64,000 nt of DNA from Corynebacterium sp. sy039 (GTDB lineage Bacteria > Actinomycetota > Actinomycetes > Mycobacteriales > Mycobacteriaceae): the NCBI RefSeq assembly GCF_007904105.1, contig NZ_CP042325.1:1860001-1924000 (forward strand), written 5' to 3'. The number at the start of each line of letters is the position of its first letter. Position 1 is the first letter of the stretch. This document shows positions 48,118-59,622 of this stretch, piece by piece. The notes under the pieces are model-generated. The model had not been told where the DNA came from. It saw only the letters and a list, made by a program, of their open reading frames with translations, and did not search any database. The position numbers were made by a program, and so were the translations under genes.

Positions 48118-48606
48118 TTATGCTTGACGCGCACCCCAAAAATAGGCTCTGCCTTGGTACATGAAGCAATCGCTGCTCCTTGTTGGCCATTGATTACGTG
48201 TTTGTTCACACGTCCACGTTGATTGATATGGTCCCATCTTTGCCCACTCAAAGCCCTGACCTAGGGTTCCAGCAGGTGGTTGTGGAAAAGCCTCCTGGGC
48301 CGGTTGAGCAGGCTGCGCGGGTTGTGCAGGTTCTATTTGCCGCACTGGTTGCTGAGGTATAACTCCCCGAGTTGGTTGAGGCGCTACAATCTCTGGTTCT
48401 GTATCCCCTTCCTCCTCTGCGACTTCGTTATGCTCTTCCTCCGTCGCTACTTCTCCATCTGCTGTATCTTCAGCACTTTCTGTAGGTGGAGCTTCTGTAG
48501 CGGTTACTGTTTGCGTGACAATACTTGGCGTTTTCTCACCTTGTGCTCCACAAGCACTCAGCGTGACCCCCAACGCAATGCTCACTATAGAAAGAGCAAT
48601 GCGCAT
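48118..48606 (-). CDS. Lipoprotein with acidic/Pro-rich linker and C-terminal Cys pair
   Basis: 162 residues from ATG 48606; the frame is open to 48639. The signal MRIALSIVSIALGVTLSAC carries a lipobox with Cys19. An acidic linker (many Glu, Thr, Ala) and a PAQPAQPAQPAQ repeat space a C-terminal domain of about 45 residues away from the membrane. That domain has two cysteines (WTCEQTRNQW; SSDCFMYQGRAYFWG), which may form a disulfide. Function unknown. It lies between rpoC and the small membrane protein. Confidence 0.72.
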   Translation of the reverse strand: MRIALSIVSIALGVTLSACGAQGEKTPSIVTQTVTATEAPPTESAEDTADGEVATEEEHNEVAEEEGDTEPEIVAPQPTRGVIPQQPVRQIEPAQPAQPAQPAQEAFPQPPAGTLGQGFEWAKMGPYQSTWTCEQTRNQWPTRSSDCFMYQGRAYFWGARQA

Positions 48607-48699
48607 ATGAGCACTATGACTTCCCCAAACATTCTTCATGGCATAACCATAGCATGAACCACTTTTGGCGTATTCTCGTCTGTCTTTGCATACTAAGAA

Positions 48700-48736
48700 A
48701 CCCGTCGGCGCTCATATTTTTAGCGTCCCGACGGGT
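48700..48736 (-). terminator. Terminator of rpoC
   Basis: Arms ACCCGTCGG (48700-48708) and CCGACGGGT (48728-48736) followed on the minus strand by TTCTTAG, about 20 bases behind the rpoC stop. Confidence 0.8.
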
Positions 48737-48756
48737 TCTTATGGTTTTCCTATGTT

Positions 48757-51700
48757 TTAGGAGTTGAATGCGTCATCCAATGGAATGGATGCGCCGGTGA
48801 ATTCACCGTATCCATCGTCACCGTAGATGGAGTCACCATAGGTTGGGATGGAGTATGCAGCATTGCGTGCAGCCTCAGTTGGTTTCACTGCAATGTTGCG
48901 GTAACGAGCAATACCGGTACCAGCTGGGATGAGTTTACCGATAATGACGTTTTCTTTCAGACCGATGAGCTTATCGGAACGCTTGTTAATGGCAGCGTCG
49001 GTAAGCACACGGGTTGTCTCCTGGAAGGAAGCAGCAGAGAGCCATGATTCGGTAGCCAAGGAAGCCTTGGTGATACCCATGATCTCAGAGCGCAATTCCG
49101 CTGGCTGCTTACCTGCGGCAACTGCCTCAGCATTTGCTGCTTTTGCCTCGGAGAGATCCACGAGAGTACCTGGTAGGAACTCGGTAGATCCTGATTCAAT
49201 CACTGTTCCACGACGCAACATTTGGCGAATAATAATCTCAATGTGCTTATCGTGAATTGCCACACCCTGTGCACGGTACACAGCTTGTACTTCATCAACG
49301 AGGTGCTGTTCGACGCCACGTCGTCCGAGCACTTCAAGAACGTCGTGTGGATCAGCAGGTCCGCGGAGGAGTCGTTCACCAACTTCAACGTGGTCGCCTT
49401 CACGCAGAGTGCGCTCGATGAATGCACCTGGGTTGTTCTCCATTGGCACGCGGATTGATGCTAGACCCTGACGCTTGGATAGCTTCTCGTAGATGACATC
49501 ATCGGAGCCATCGTCGGGAGTGATGGTGAGAGTGTAGAAATTACCCTCATCAGTCAAGCTGACGGTACCGGCTACGGAGGCGATAGGTGCGCGGTTCTTT
49601 GGTACACGTGCCTCGAAGAGTTCCTGAACACGTGGCAAACCACCGGTAATATCGCCACCAACACCACCTTGGTGGAAGGTACGCATTGTCAACTGGGTAC
49701 CTGGCTCACCAATGGACTGCGCTGCCACAATACCAACGGCTTCGCCGATATCCACGAGCTGACCAGATGCCATGGACTTGCCATAGCACTTAGCACACAC
49801 ACCTGTTGCAGTCTGGCAGGTTAGTACGGAGCGTACTTTCACACGGGTAATACCAGCGTCGACGAGTTTCGCAATGATTTCTTCAGTGAGATTTTCACCT
49901 GCGGAAACGATTGTTTCATCATTGACAGTTACGTCGGTTGCGACAACACGACCAGACACACTGGTTTCGATGAGGTCATGGGCGCGGTAACCGGTGACTT
50001 CGCCTTGAGCATCTTTTACTTCTACTGCCACTGGAACGCGGATACCTTGGCGGGTGCCACAGTCGTCTTCGCGAACGATAACATCCTGAGCCACGTCCAC
50101 CAGACGACGGGTGAGGTAACCAGAGTCAGCAGTACGCAACGCGGTATCGGCAAGACCTTTACGGGAACCGTGGGAGTTGTTGAAGTACTCGAGCACCGAC
50201 AGACCTTCACGGAAGGAGGTCTTAATTGGGCGGGTGATGTAGTCACCCTTTGAGTTCACAACCATACCCTTCATACCAGCAAGGGTCCAGATCTGACGCA
50301 TGTTACCGGCAGCACCGGACTTCACGATCATTGGGATTGGGTTGTCATCTGGGTAGAGTGCTTCGACTGCGTTACCCACAGTGTCAGTTGCATCTTTCCA
50401 GAGTTCAACGAGACGGTCATAGCGTTCGCGCTCAGTAAGAGCACCCTGCTCCCAGTATTTGCGCTCGATCTTGCGTGCCTCGCTCTCGTAGGAGTCAAGG
50501 ATTTCGTCTTTGTTTGGCAAGACAAGCACGTCAGACATGGTGATGGTAACGCCAGAGCGAGTTGCCCAGTAGAAACCGGCGTCTTTCATCTTATCCATGG
50601 TCTGAGCCACAGTGATCATTGGGTATTTAGCTGCAAGGTCATTGATGACGTCGCCAAGCATGAGTTTGTCACTGCCGCCACCTTTACGAACCATCACGCC
50701 TTCAAGGTATGGGTAGTTCCACGGCAAGAGCTCGTTGAACATTACTCGACCGAGGGTGGTGTCAGCCAACCAGGATTGTCCTTGCTCCCAGCCTTCTGGG
50801 AAGAGTTCAGCTTCAATATCAGCTGGTGGGCGCAAGTGGCTAATCCGTACCTTGATTTTCGCCTGTAGCCCAAGCACACCACGGTCATATGCCATGATGG
50901 CTTCTGCGTAGGAAGAATATACACCCGTTGCTGGACCATTTTCGGTCGCAGGTGCATAGGCTCCCTGGGAACCAAATTCCCCATTGGTCTTGTTCATGGT
51001 GAGGAAGTACAAACCAGTCACCATGTCCAGACGAGGCATAGCCAATGGCTTACCAGACGCTGGGGATAGAATGTTGTTCGACGCAAGCATCAATACGCGA
51101 GCCTCAGCTTGTGCCTCTGCGGATAGTGGCAGGTGCACAGCCATCTGGTCACCGTCGAAGTCAGCGTTGAATGCCTCACACGCTAGTGGGTGGAGCTGGA
51201 TTGCTTTACCTTCGATCAGCTTAGGCTCGAATGCCTGAATACCTAGACGGTGCAGGGTTGGTGCACGGTTGAGCATCACTGGGTGCTCGGCAATAGCCTC
51301 TTCGAGAACGTCCCACACCTCTGGGCGCTGGCGCTCCACCATGCGCTTTGCGGACTTGATGTTTTGCGCATAATCGTTTTCCACCAAACGCTTCATCACG
51401 AATGGCTTGAACAGCTCCAAAGCCATCAGTTTTGGCAAACCACATTCATGCAGTTTGAGCTGCGGACCGACGATAATAACGGAACGACCAGAGTAGTCAA
51501 CACGCTTACCCAAGAGGTTCTGACGGAAACGTCCTTGCTTACCCTTGAGCAGATCGCTCAAGGACTTCAGTGGTCGGTTTCCTGGACCGTTCACTGGGCG
51601 ACCGCGACGACCATTGTCGAAGAGCGCATCCACAGATTCTTGTAGCATACGCTTTTCGTTGTTCACGATGATCTCAGGTGCGCCAAGATCAATCATGCGC

Positions 51701-52764
51701 TTGAGGCGGTTATTGCGGTTAATCACACGACGGTAAAGGTCGTTGAGGTCGGAGGTCGCAAAGCGACCACCGTCTAGCTGCACCATTGGGCGCAACTCTG
51801 GTGGAATGACTGGAATGCAGTCAAGAACCATTCCTGCTGGATCATTACCGGAGCGCTGGAAAGCTGCAACAACTTTGAGGCGCTTGAGGGCACGGGTCTT
51901 TTTCTGACCTTTACCATTCTTGATGATTTCGCGTAGTTCCTCTGCCTCTTTGTCGAGGTCAAAGTTACGGATGAGGGTCTGGATTGCTTCCGCACCCATG
52001 CCACCGGTGAAGTAGTCCTCGAAGCGATCAACAAGCTCTTCATAGATAGAGTCGTCGATGATCATCTGCTTTGGCGAGAGTTTGACGAATGTTTGCCAAA
52101 TCTCCTCCAAGCGGTCGATTTCCAGCTCAGCGCGTTGGCGAATGCTGCTCATTTCCTTTTCTGCAGCATTTTGCACTTTACGACGTGCATCTGCTTTGGC
52201 ACCAGCTGCCTCAAGTTCAGCTAGATCTTCTTCTAGCTTTTGCGCGCGCTCAGCAATTTCAGACTCGGCATCTGCCTCAACGTCTTTCTTTTCGAGCAGC
52301 ATTTCCATTTCAAGGGTGCTCATATCATTGTGACGCGCTTCTTCATCAACGCTGGTGATGATGTTAGCGGCGAAGTAAATGATACGCTCGAGGTCTTTTG
52401 GAGGTAGATCCAATAAGTAGCCTAGGCGTGATGGCACACCCTTGAAGTACCAGATGTGTGTTACTGGTGCAGCAAGTTCAATGTGTCCCATACGCTCACG
52501 GCGCACCTTGGACTTGGTTACTTCAACGCCACAGCGTTCACAGATAATGCCCTTGTAGCGGACACGCTTGTATTTACCACAAGCACATTCCCAGTCGCGG
52601 GTTGGACCGAAGATGCGCTCACAGAACAAGCCGTCCTTCTCTGGCTTAAGAGTACGGTAGTTAATGGTCTCCGGCTTCTTGACCTCGCCTTTAGACCAAC
52701 GACGGATGTCGTCGGCTGTAGCCAGGCCGATGCGGAGCTCATCGAAGAAATTGACGTCTAACAC
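48757..52764 (-). CDS. rpoC: RNA polymerase beta' subunit
   Basis: 1335 residues. It starts with GTG ([23 protein letters not shown]). The first zinc site uses Cys60, 62, 75 and 78. The active-site Mg motif NADFDGDQ is at about residue 540, the second zinc site at [15 protein letters not shown]. The length fits the actinobacterial family. It lies 120 bases behind rpoB, with a hairpin in the gap, and has its own terminator. No unusual substitution noticed in the main motifs. Confidence 0.98.
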   Translation of the reverse strand: MLDVNFFDELRIGLATADDIRRWSKGEVKKPETINYRTLKPEKDGLFCERIFGPTRDWECACGKYKRVRYKGIICERCGVEVTKSKVRRERMGHIELAAPVTHIWYFKGVPSRLGYLLDLPPKDLERIIYFAANIITSVDEEARHNDMSTLEMEMLLEKKDVEADAESEIAERAQKLEEDLAELEAAGAKADARRKVQNAAEKEMSSIRQRAELEIDRLEEIWQTFVKLSPKQMIIDDSIYEELVDRFEDYFTGGMGAEAIQTLIRNFDLDKEAEELREIIKNGKGQKKTRALKRLKVVAAFQRSGNDPAGMVLDCIPVIPPELRPMVQLDGGRFATSDLNDLYRRVINRNNRLKRMIDLGAPEIIVNNEKRMLQESVDALFDNGRRGRPVNGPGNRPLKSLSDLLKGKQGRFRQNLLGKRVDYSGRSVIIVGPQLKLHECGLPKLMALELFKPFVMKRLVENDYAQNIKSAKRMVERQRPEVWDVLEEAIAEHPVMLNRAPTLHRLGIQAFEPKLIEGKAIQLHPLACEAFNADFDGDQMAVHLPLSAEAQAEARVLMLASNNILSPASGKPLAMPRLDMVTGLYFLTMNKTNGEFGSQGAYAPATENGPATGVYSSYAEAIMAYDRGVLGLQAKIKVRISHLRPPADIEAELFPEGWEQGQSWLADTTLGRVMFNELLPWNYPYLEGVMVRKGGGSDKLMLGDVINDLAAKYPMITVAQTMDKMKDAGFYWATRSGVTITMSDVLVLPNKDEILDSYESEARKIERKYWEQGALTERERYDRLVELWKDATDTVGNAVEALYPDDNPIPMIVKSGAAGNMRQIWTLAGMKGMVVNSKGDYITRPIKTSFREGLSVLEYFNNSHGSRKGLADTALRTADSGYLTRRLVDVAQDVIVREDDCGTRQGIRVPVAVEVKDAQGEVTGYRAHDLIETSVSGRVVATDVTVNDETIVSAGENLTEEIIAKLVDAGITRVKVRSVLTCQTATGVCAKCYGKSMASGQLVDIGEAVGIVAAQSIGEPGTQLTMRTFHQGGVGGDITGGLPRVQELFEARVPKNRAPIASVAGTVSLTDEGNFYTLTITPDDGSDDVIYEKLSKRQGLASIRVPMENNPGAFIERTLREGDHVEVGERLLRGPADPHDVLEVLGRRGVEQHLVDEVQAVYRAQGVAIHDKHIEIIIRQMLRRGTVIESGSTEFLPGTLVDLSEAKAANAEAVAAGKQPAELRSEIMGITKASLATESWLSAASFQETTRVLTDAAINKRSDKLIGLKENVIIGKLIPAGTGIARYRNIAVKPTEAARNAAYSIPTYGDSIYGDDGYGEFTGASIPLDDAFNS

Positions 52765-52837
52765 GTCACTGCCTTTCCCCTCGGACTAATTCCAAGAGAT
52801 GATAGTGGTTCCAATTGTGATGTTAGTTTCCGCCTGC

Positions 52838-52870
52838 CTGCTAGTTCCCTTGTAATGAGCGAACTAGCAG
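52838..52870 (-). promoter_or_regulatory. rpoB-rpoC intergenic hairpin
   Basis: Perfect ten-base arms CTGCTAGTTC (52838-52847) and GAACTAGCAG (52861-52870) with a 13-base loop, in the 120-base gap just behind the rpoB stop. No T-run follows, so a processing site or attenuator is likelier than a terminator. Confidence 0.6.
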
Positions 52871-52884
52871 CCAGACCTGGGGTA

Positions 52885-55800
52885 TTAAGCGATGTCAGCG
52901 TCGGAGCGTTCATCACGAGACAAGTTAATGCCAAGGGAAGCGCCAGCTTGATCGAACTCATCGTCCTCTGAGCCGGATAGTTCCATTGGGGTACCGTCTG
53001 CGGAGAGAACTTCCACGTTGAGACAGAGGGATTGCAATTCTTTGAGCAACACCTTGAATGACTCAGGAATACCTGGGTCTGGAATGTTCTCGCCTTTGAC
53101 GATTGCCTCATAGACTTTGACACGACCAACCACGTCATCGGACTTAATGGTCAATAGCTCCTGGAGGGTGTAAGCGGCACCATATGCCTGCATTGCCCAC
53201 ACTTCCATTTCACCGAAGCGCTGGCCACCGAACTGTGCCTTACCACCCAGAGGCTGCTGGGTAATCATGGAGTAAGGACCCGTGGAACGTGCGTGAATCT
53301 TCTCATCAACCAGGTGGTGCAGCTTCAGGATGTACATGTAACCAACAGATACTGGATCATGGAATGGTTCACCTGAGCGTCCGTCGAATAGCTGCGCTTT
53401 ACCATTGGCGTCTACCATGACGTCACCGTCACGATTTGGACGAGAATTAGCAAGCAAACCAGCTAGTTCTTCGTTGGATGCACCGTCGAATACTGGGGTT
53501 GCGGTCAAAGATCCTGCAGGAACGTCGTAAAGTTCTTCTGGGAGGAGCTTCATCAACTCAGCGTTATCTGGGTTGTCTGTGTCAATCTTCCAACCAGCAG
53601 CAGCCAACCAGCCGAGGTGAACCTCGAGCACCTGACCGATGTTCATACGACGTGGCACACCGTGAGTGTTCAAGATGATGTCTACTGGAGTACCGTCTGG
53701 CAAGAATGGCATATCTTCAGCTGGCAAAATCTTACCAACCACACCCTTGTTACCGTGGCGACCAGCGAGCTTATCACCGTCTTGGATCTTACGCTTTTGA
53801 GCGACGTACACGCGGATCATTTCGTTTACGCCTGGTGCGAGATCATCATCGTCTTCACGAGAGAAACGACGAACACCGATAACTTTACCAGTCTCACCGT
53901 GTGGCACCTTCATGGAGGTATCGCGAACCTCACGAGCTTTCTCACCGAAAATAGCACGCAGGAGGCGCTCTTCTGGGGTCAGCTCTGTTTCACCCTTCGG
54001 GGTGACCTTACCGACGAGGATATCGCCGTCACGAACATCTGCACCGATGCGAACAATACCGCGCTCGTCGAGATCTTTGAGCACGTCCTCGCTCACATTT
54101 GGAATTTCACGAGTGATTTCCTCGGCACCGAGTTTGGTGTCACGCGCATCAATTTCGTGTTCTTCAATGTGGATGGAGGTCAGGATGTCTTCTTCCACGA
54201 GACGCTGGTTCAAGATGATAGCGTCCTCGTAGTTGTGACCTTCCCAAGGCATGAACGCAACAAGCAAGTTGCGTCCCAATGCCATTTCACCATTGTGAGT
54301 ACCTGGACCATCAGCGATAACTTGACCAGCTTCTACGCGGTCACCAATGTTGACCAATGGTTTTTGGTTATAGCTTGTGCCCTGGTTAGTGCGCTCAAAC
54401 TTGCGCAAGCGGTAGGTATCACGGATACCTTCATCGTCCATCACGGTGATGAAGTCAGCAGACAGGTCTTCAACGACACCGGCTTTCTTGTTAATCACAA
54501 GATCACCTGCGTCGTAAGCTGCACGAAGTTCCATACCGGTACCAACAAATGGTGCTTCAGCACGCACAAGTGGCACTGCCTGGCGCTGCATATTTGCACC
54601 CATGAGGGCACGGTTAGCGTCGTCGTGCTCGAGGAATGGAATCATTGCGGTTGCAACCGACACCATCTGACGAGGTGAGACGTCCATGTAGTCAATCTCA
54701 GTATTCTTGACCACGGCTACCTCACCGTTCTTCATGCGAACGGTGACGCGGTCGTCAAGAATGTAGCCGTCTTTATCTACTGCAGTTTTCGCCTGAGCCA
54801 CTGCATAACGGTCTTCTTCATCAGCGGTGAGGTAGTCGATTTGGTCGGTAAGGCGACCATTTTCTACCTTGCGGTATGGGGTTTCAATAAACCCAAATGG
54901 GTTCACGCGAGCATAAGATGCCAAAGCACCGATCAGACCAATGTTTGGACCTTCGGGAGTCTCAATTGGACACATACGACCATAGTGAGAAGCGTGAACG
55001 TCTCGAACCTCAATACCAGCGCGTTCACGGGACAAACCACCAGGACCAAGCGCAGAGAGACGACGCTTGTTGGTCAAACCAGAAAGTGAGTTGTTTTGAT
55101 CCATGAACTGCGACATCTGTGAAGTACCGAAGAACTCACGAATGGCAGCAGAAACTGGGCGCACGTTAATCAACGAGGTTGGTGTGATCGACTCAGCGTC
55201 CTGAGTGGTCATGCGCTCGCGAACCACACGCTCCATACGAGACAGACCTACACGAACCTGGTTTTGGATAAGCTCACCGACGGTACGCAAACGACGATTA
55301 CCAAAGTGGTCAATATCATCAACCTCAACTGGGATCTCACGACCAATTGGGGAGGTCATGGTCTGCTCACCTTCATGCAAACGCACAAGGTATTCCAGTG
55401 TGGTGGCAATATCTTCTTCGGTAAGAGTCATTAGACCTTCATTGTCGCCACCTAAACCGAGCTTGCGGTTTACCTTGTAGCGACCAACTTTAGCGAGATC
55501 ATAGCGCTTTGCCTTGAAGAATGAGTTATCCAGCAAGGAGCGAGCCAGATCACGAGTTGGTTGCTCGCCTGGACGCTGCTTGCGATAGATTTCTAAGAGA
55601 GCGGCGTCGGTACGCTCAGCTGGATCGATTTTCTCGAAACCGTCATCTTCCAGAGTCTGCATCATGATGCCAGAGAACCCGAAGCGTTCCTGGATCTGCT
55701 GGGTTGTCCAGCCCAATGCACGTAGGAACACGGTTACTGGCTGACGACGTTTGCGGTCGATACGTACTCCGACGGTATCGCGCTTGTCAATGTCAAACTC

Positions 55801-56397
55801 TAGCCATGCACCACGGGAAGGAATGACCTTCGCTGAATGTAATGGACGCTCAGTTGATTTGTCGATTGTCTGGTCAAAGTACACGCCAGGAGAACGCACA
55901 AGCTGAGACACAACAACACGCTCAGTACCATTAACAATGAACGTGCCTTTGTCTGTCATCATTGGGAAATCACCAATGAAAACTGTCTGTGACTTGATTT
56001 CCTGGGTGTCGTTATTAATAAACTCGGCTGTCACATAGAGTGGTGCAGAGTAATTAATATCTTTGTCTTTTGCCTCGTCGATAGTGTTCTTCATGTCCTC
56101 GAAGCGTGGCTCCGACAACGACAGAGACATATTTCCAGAATAATCTTGGATAGGTGAAAGCTCCTCGAGAATATCCTCGAGACCGCTAGTGACGCGAACG
56201 CCCTCACCTAGCTCTTCTTGCTTACGGGCACGCCACTCAGGGGTACCGATAAGCCAAGCGAATGATTCTAATTGAATATCAAGAAGCCCCGGGACCTCGA
56301 TTGGTTCCGTGATTTTGGCAAACGATTTACGTTTTGGAGCCCCAGGGATATCGGCCTTGGTCTGGCGGGAGACTGCCAAGATGGGTCCTTCCAGCAC
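52885..56397 (-). CDS. rpoB: RNA polymerase beta subunit
   Basis: 1170 residues from GTG 56397 (then [13 protein letters not shown]), the start I recall for corynebacterial RpoB; the frame is open to 56508. All main regions are present, ending in [17 protein letters not shown]. In the rifampicin cluster the sequence is [27 protein letters not shown]. Residue 443 (E. coli 526) is Asn where His is usual, and residue 428 (E. coli 511) is Met where Leu is usual. The Asn codon is AAC at 55069-55071. Asn at this position is a known rifampicin-resistance change in other bacteria. Confidence 0.98.
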   Translation of the reverse strand: MLEGPILAVSRQTKADIPGAPKRKSFAKITEPIEVPGLLDIQLESFAWLIGTPEWRARKQEELGEGVRVTSGLEDILEELSPIQDYSGNMSLSLSEPRFEDMKNTIDEAKDKDINYSAPLYVTAEFINNDTQEIKSQTVFIGDFPMMTDKGTFIVNGTERVVVSQLVRSPGVYFDQTIDKSTERPLHSAKVIPSRGAWLEFDIDKRDTVGVRIDRKRRQPVTVFLRALGWTTQQIQERFGFSGIMMQTLEDDGFEKIDPAERTDAALLEIYRKQRPGEQPTRDLARSLLDNSFFKAKRYDLAKVGRYKVNRKLGLGGDNEGLMTLTEEDIATTLEYLVRLHEGEQTMTSPIGREIPVEVDDIDHFGNRRLRTVGELIQNQVRVGLSRMERVVRERMTTQDAESITPTSLINVRPVSAAIREFFGTSQMSQFMDQNNSLSGLTNKRRLSALGPGGLSRERAGIEVRDVHASHYGRMCPIETPEGPNIGLIGALASYARVNPFGFIETPYRKVENGRLTDQIDYLTADEEDRYAVAQAKTAVDKDGYILDDRVTVRMKNGEVAVVKNTEIDYMDVSPRQMVSVATAMIPFLEHDDANRALMGANMQRQAVPLVRAEAPFVGTGMELRAAYDAGDLVINKKAGVVEDLSADFITVMDDEGIRDTYRLRKFERTNQGTSYNQKPLVNIGDRVEAGQVIADGPGTHNGEMALGRNLLVAFMPWEGHNYEDAIILNQRLVEEDILTSIHIEEHEIDARDTKLGAEEITREIPNVSEDVLKDLDERGIVRIGADVRDGDILVGKVTPKGETELTPEERLLRAIFGEKAREVRDTSMKVPHGETGKVIGVRRFSREDDDDLAPGVNEMIRVYVAQKRKIQDGDKLAGRHGNKGVVGKILPAEDMPFLPDGTPVDIILNTHGVPRRMNIGQVLEVHLGWLAAAGWKIDTDNPDNAELMKLLPEELYDVPAGSLTATPVFDGASNEELAGLLANSRPNRDGDVMVDANGKAQLFDGRSGEPFHDPVSVGYMYILKLHHLVDEKIHARSTGPYSMITQQPLGGKAQFGGQRFGEMEVWAMQAYGAAYTLQELLTIKSDDVVGRVKVYEAIVKGENIPDPGIPESFKVLLKELQSLCLNVEVLSADGTPMELSGSEDDEFDQAGASLGINLSRDERSDADIA

Positions 56398-56575
56398 CTC
56401 ACGCGGATGATGGCCCCGCAATATTGACCACCAAAACCGCTGGTAATTGTCTATTTTCCAGTCTGCTATGAGGTAGTTTTCCCAGATAACACTAAGTGAC
56501 CTTGTCAAATCCGCGTTTTTGCACGGCGATCAAGGTCAAAAAATTAGCTGGATACTTTCCTCAGCGCAATTGACT

Positions 56576-56604
56576 AGCATATACCACTTCTAAAAGAAAG
56601 TAAA
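56576..56604 (-). promoter_or_regulatory. Likely rpoB promoter
   Basis: On the minus strand TTTACT (56599-56604) and TATGCT (56576-56581) are exactly 17 bases apart, a good sigma-A pair. Transcription would begin about 170 bases before the rpoB start. Confidence 0.6.
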
Positions 56605-56666
56605 GTGATATTTACAATACCCACAACCACGCACAATACATACCCCCACATGGCACAAATAGCAAA

Positions 56667-56702
56667 AATCCCTTATCCCCCAAGAACGGGACATAAGGGA
56701 TT
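56667..56702 (-). terminator. Terminator of the first phase-variable surface protein gene
   Basis: Arms AATCCCTTAT (56667-56676) and ATAAGGGATT (56693-56702) with a 16-base loop and a T5 run after it on the minus strand. Confidence 0.88.
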
Positions 56703-56720
56703 ACGCTTGTTTACGTCATA

Positions 56721-58283
56721 CTATGCAGAACGCAAATGACCACCAGTGGTCACCTTCGGACGTGCTTTCTTCACAGTGCCCTTAGATTTCTCTTCCTGCT
56801 TGCTATGCTTTTCGACGTTTTCCTTAACGGTTTGAGCAATAACAGTGGCAGAACCTTGAGGCTTAGGCTGTGACTGCGGCTGTGGCTTATCAGCTTCGAC
56901 AGTTTCTTTCTTCACAACAGGATTGTCTGGAATAACCGTCACAATGTTTTTCGCGCTTTCCTCAGGCTCAGGCTGAGGTGTCTCAGAGACTTCTGGTTTT
57001 TCATTCTCAGTACTTTGGACAGGTTGCTTAGGCGTAGTTACCTTAGAGCTTGGTTCCACAGTAGTTGACTGATCTGAATTATTTGGCTTATCACTAGCAG
57101 GTGTTTCCTTGCTAGGGGTTGACTCTTCGCTAACAGCTGTAGTTGTTTCCGAAACTGTGGTTTCTGGAACTGTGGTTTCTGGAACTGTGGTTGGCGGAAC
57201 TGTGGTTTCAGGAGGACAAATGGTAATGTGCTGGAAGCCTTGGTCACAGTTGTCCTCAGCACCATTAAGGGCACCGTAAAAATTCGTGGCAGAATCCAAG
57301 TCAAGGTTAAAAGCTTTAACGTATTGTCCATAGCGGTCGCTTGTAGCTTCGGTATCCTGACCGATAGTGTCAAAGCGGCCAGTGTTTTCTGTTATGGCGC
57401 AGAGACCCGCTTTGACACCTTGTCCAGAGCCTTCCTCAATTCCATTCGTCTTATAAAACTCAACAATCGCTTTACGTTGTTCTGGAGTTTGTTCTTCGGT
57501 CATTACTGGAGGAAGTTCTCCCGTGTTAGCCCAAACCGGGTTTTCCCACATATCATTCGGTTCTTTCAGGGACGTACACTCTTCAGCCGCACTGCCGAAT
57601 GCGTTTTCATTGTTGCATTTCCACAGCATATTTTCCACGCGGATTGGCGCATAAGTGTCCTCGCCAAGGGATTTAACTGTACCTTTGACCTCAAAAGTGT
57701 AGACTCCAGGCTTATTCCCCAAGCTAATGCGGTAAGAGTTCCACTCAGGTTGGTTATCCAAAGAAGAAGGAGTTACTCCCATTTGCTCAAAAGTGAGAGT
57801 GTCTCCACTGGTGAACTTATAGAAAGGGGTGATGCCAGTAACTTCGTCACGTTCTACATTGGCAGTGTCTAGCTCAGCAGCCTCTTTGAGGGGGACTTCA
57901 TAATCCACTTCTTTAGCTGGAACAGAGTCAATATCTGCGGTGGGAGCTTCACCAATATGAACGGCTTCTGCAGGCATATGGGTGAGACGGATTGACGTCA
58001 CATTCACTGTTGCAGGAAGTAGAATCTGCGCGGATTTAGTTGTCTGGATGTGATCTTCCGAGTGAACCAATGGTGCTATCTGCACCTGCCAGGTGACTTC
58101 CGCGTCGTCACCAACTTCTTTTACACAGGTGGAACCACTATCGCAGTTCGCGCCACCCCATGAACCGAATACATTTTCTGATTCCACAGCTAATACCGAG
58201 GGGGGGGGGAGTAGAACTCCCGCACCAAGTGCCGTTGCGGCAGCCACGGCTGCTGCGCGCTTGGCAAAGCGTTGCATAACCAT
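56721..58283 (-). CDS. Secreted surface protein with C10 tract in its signal peptide (frame ON)
   Basis: 520 residues from ATG 58283 (MVMQRFAKRAAAVAA). I chose this start because its paralog begins MFLQRFAKRAAAVVA with the same four-base gap to the ribosome binding site. Ten consecutive C (58200-58209 on the plus strand as G) encode Pro26-28 of the signal peptide, and the frame stays open. The mature domain (SWGGANCDSGSTCV; WQVQIAPLVHSEDHIQT; about 340 residues) is followed by a Thr/Pro/Glu-rich stalk with VPETTVPETTV repeats and a basic tail ending RPKVTTGGHLRSA. Probably exposed on the cell surface. No family name known to me. Confidence 0.85.
   Translation of the reverse strand: MVMQRFAKRAAAVAAATALGAGVLLPPPSVLAVESENVFGSWGGANCDSGSTCVKEVGDDAEVTWQVQIAPLVHSEDHIQTTKSAQILLPATVNVTSIRLTHMPAEAVHIGEAPTADIDSVPAKEVDYEVPLKEAAELDTANVERDEVTGITPFYKFTSGDTLTFEQMGVTPSSLDNQPEWNSYRISLGNKPGVYTFEVKGTVKSLGEDTYAPIRVENMLWKCNNENAFGSAAEECTSLKEPNDMWENPVWANTGELPPVMTEEQTPEQRKAIVEFYKTNGIEEGSGQGVKAGLCAITENTGRFDTIGQDTEATSDRYGQYVKAFNLDLDSATNFYGALNGAEDNCDQGFQHITICPPETTVPPTTVPETTVPETTVSETTTAVSEESTPSKETPASDKPNNSDQSTTVEPSSKVTTPKQPVQSTENEKPEVSETPQPEPEESAKNIVTVIPDNPVVKKETVEADKPQPQSQPKPQGSATVIAQTVKENVEKHSKQEEKSKGTVKKARPKVTTGGHLRSA
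58200..58209 (-). repeat. C10 homopolymer in the coding strand (ON copy)
   Basis: Ten G on the plus strand, ten C in the coding strand, within the signal peptide of the 56721-58283 gene. With ten C the frame reads CTC-CCC-CCC-CCC-TCG and is open. Confidence 0.95.
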
Positions 58284-58442
58284 CATTCTTCTCTTTTCTT
58301 TCTTAAACTACGCTCTCTTGGTATTCCCCGACCAGAGAGCACCATCAGGCTGAGAAAAACCTAAAAGCCTCCTTATCATAACCATAAAGTGCGTATGCAC
58401 ACCATACTCATCACCCCCACCAAGGTGTTCTATCCCCAATTT

Positions 58443-59534
58443 TCACTCCTGAGTAGGCCAACTTTTTAGGCGCACCATCCACAGTGCAGAAAAAGCAATA
58501 CCCACTATTGCGCAAGCAAGAGCAGATTGCACAGACCAAAGAGAAACTCAGGCACAGCCACCAAAGCAATACGCGTTAGTCAGCGCTAGCGAGCTGAGCC
58601 AAAAGCATAATGAACACACTCAAAGCAGGTGCAGTGATAGCTGCCATATAAAGATTCTTTGCATTCTGAACCGCAAATTCCGTGGCAGCAACAACTGCGC
58701 CAAGCAACCCGCCCAGCGCACCGAGCACCCCGACGACCCCCATCTCCCAACCACCAAAACCCAAAACCCGAACACAATAAACCACAAAACCCGCCTGGAA
58801 AATAGAGCTAAAGAAATTAAAGTGGAACGAAGTGAAGGTGAGGCGCTTAAGGAAGTCATGCCCCAAGATAAAGCGGAAACCCTTAAATGATTGCCGCACC
58901 ACTCCAGGCTCATATGACTCAGATACGGCAGTCGCCCCCTCTTTCTGCCCAGACCTTCTCCAAGAAAACCACACAATCGCAGAGCATAAGACCGCTAAGG
59001 CAAAATTGAAAGAACCGATGAGCATGGTCGTCGCAAAGCTAAAAAATACTGACCAAGATTCCGCCGAACCCCAATCCGCCCAGCTCAGACAATATCCCAG
59101 CACTGCGTAACAAAGAATTAGCTCGGTTAAGCGAGCGATCATCACGACCAACGATCTCCACAATAGCGCTATTAACACCCGCCTCACCCAGCAGAGAAGA
59201 AAAACCCAAGATGAATAAGCACGTATAAAGCACGGGCAAAGACGGTTGCAGTGCAAGAGATAACGCCAGAATCGCTGCACTCAATAAGCGAATAGCATTG
59301 GCAAAAGTAATAGCACGCGCACCACCAAGCTTGTCGACGAAACCCGCAATCACAAGACCAAAAAAACAAAGCAGCTGCCGACTCCGTTAAATTGAGGGCG
59401 GCTACCTGCATAGCCGAGGCATCAAAAACCGCAATTGCGGCAAGAGGAGCCGCAAAAAGAATGAGCTGCACGCCCAGCGCACTCCATAACTCCGCACTAG
59501 CCAGCAATGTTATGAGCCGCTTTGTTGTATTCAT
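58443..59534 (-). pseudogene. Decayed MFS transporter gene
   Basis: From ATG 59534 (MNTTKRLITLLASAELW) the MFS reading passes through at least four frames. A T7 run (59360-59366) has one T too many, joining LFF to GLVIAGFVDKLGG. A T6 run near 59040-59047 also has one too many, joining ILVSIF to SFATTMLIG. Further breaks follow near 58577 and 58545. The last helix is still readable (ALACAIVGIAFSALWMVRLKSW), with a stop at 58443. It lies between the two surface-protein paralogs. Confidence 0.8.
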
Positions 59535-59568
59535 GGGCGTTATCCTAATCACAGGATCCCCAAAAAAT

Positions 59569-59602
59569 AAAAGTCCTAGCACTGGTTGGTGCTAGGACTT
59601 TT
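59569..59602 (-). terminator. Terminator of the second surface protein gene
   Basis: Fourteen-base perfect arms AAAAGTCCTAGCAC (59569-59582) and GTGCTAGGACTTTT (59589-59602), six-base loop, followed by TATTTTTT on the minus strand. Confidence 0.93.
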
Positions 59603-59622
59603 AGATTTCTAAGAAACAAAAA

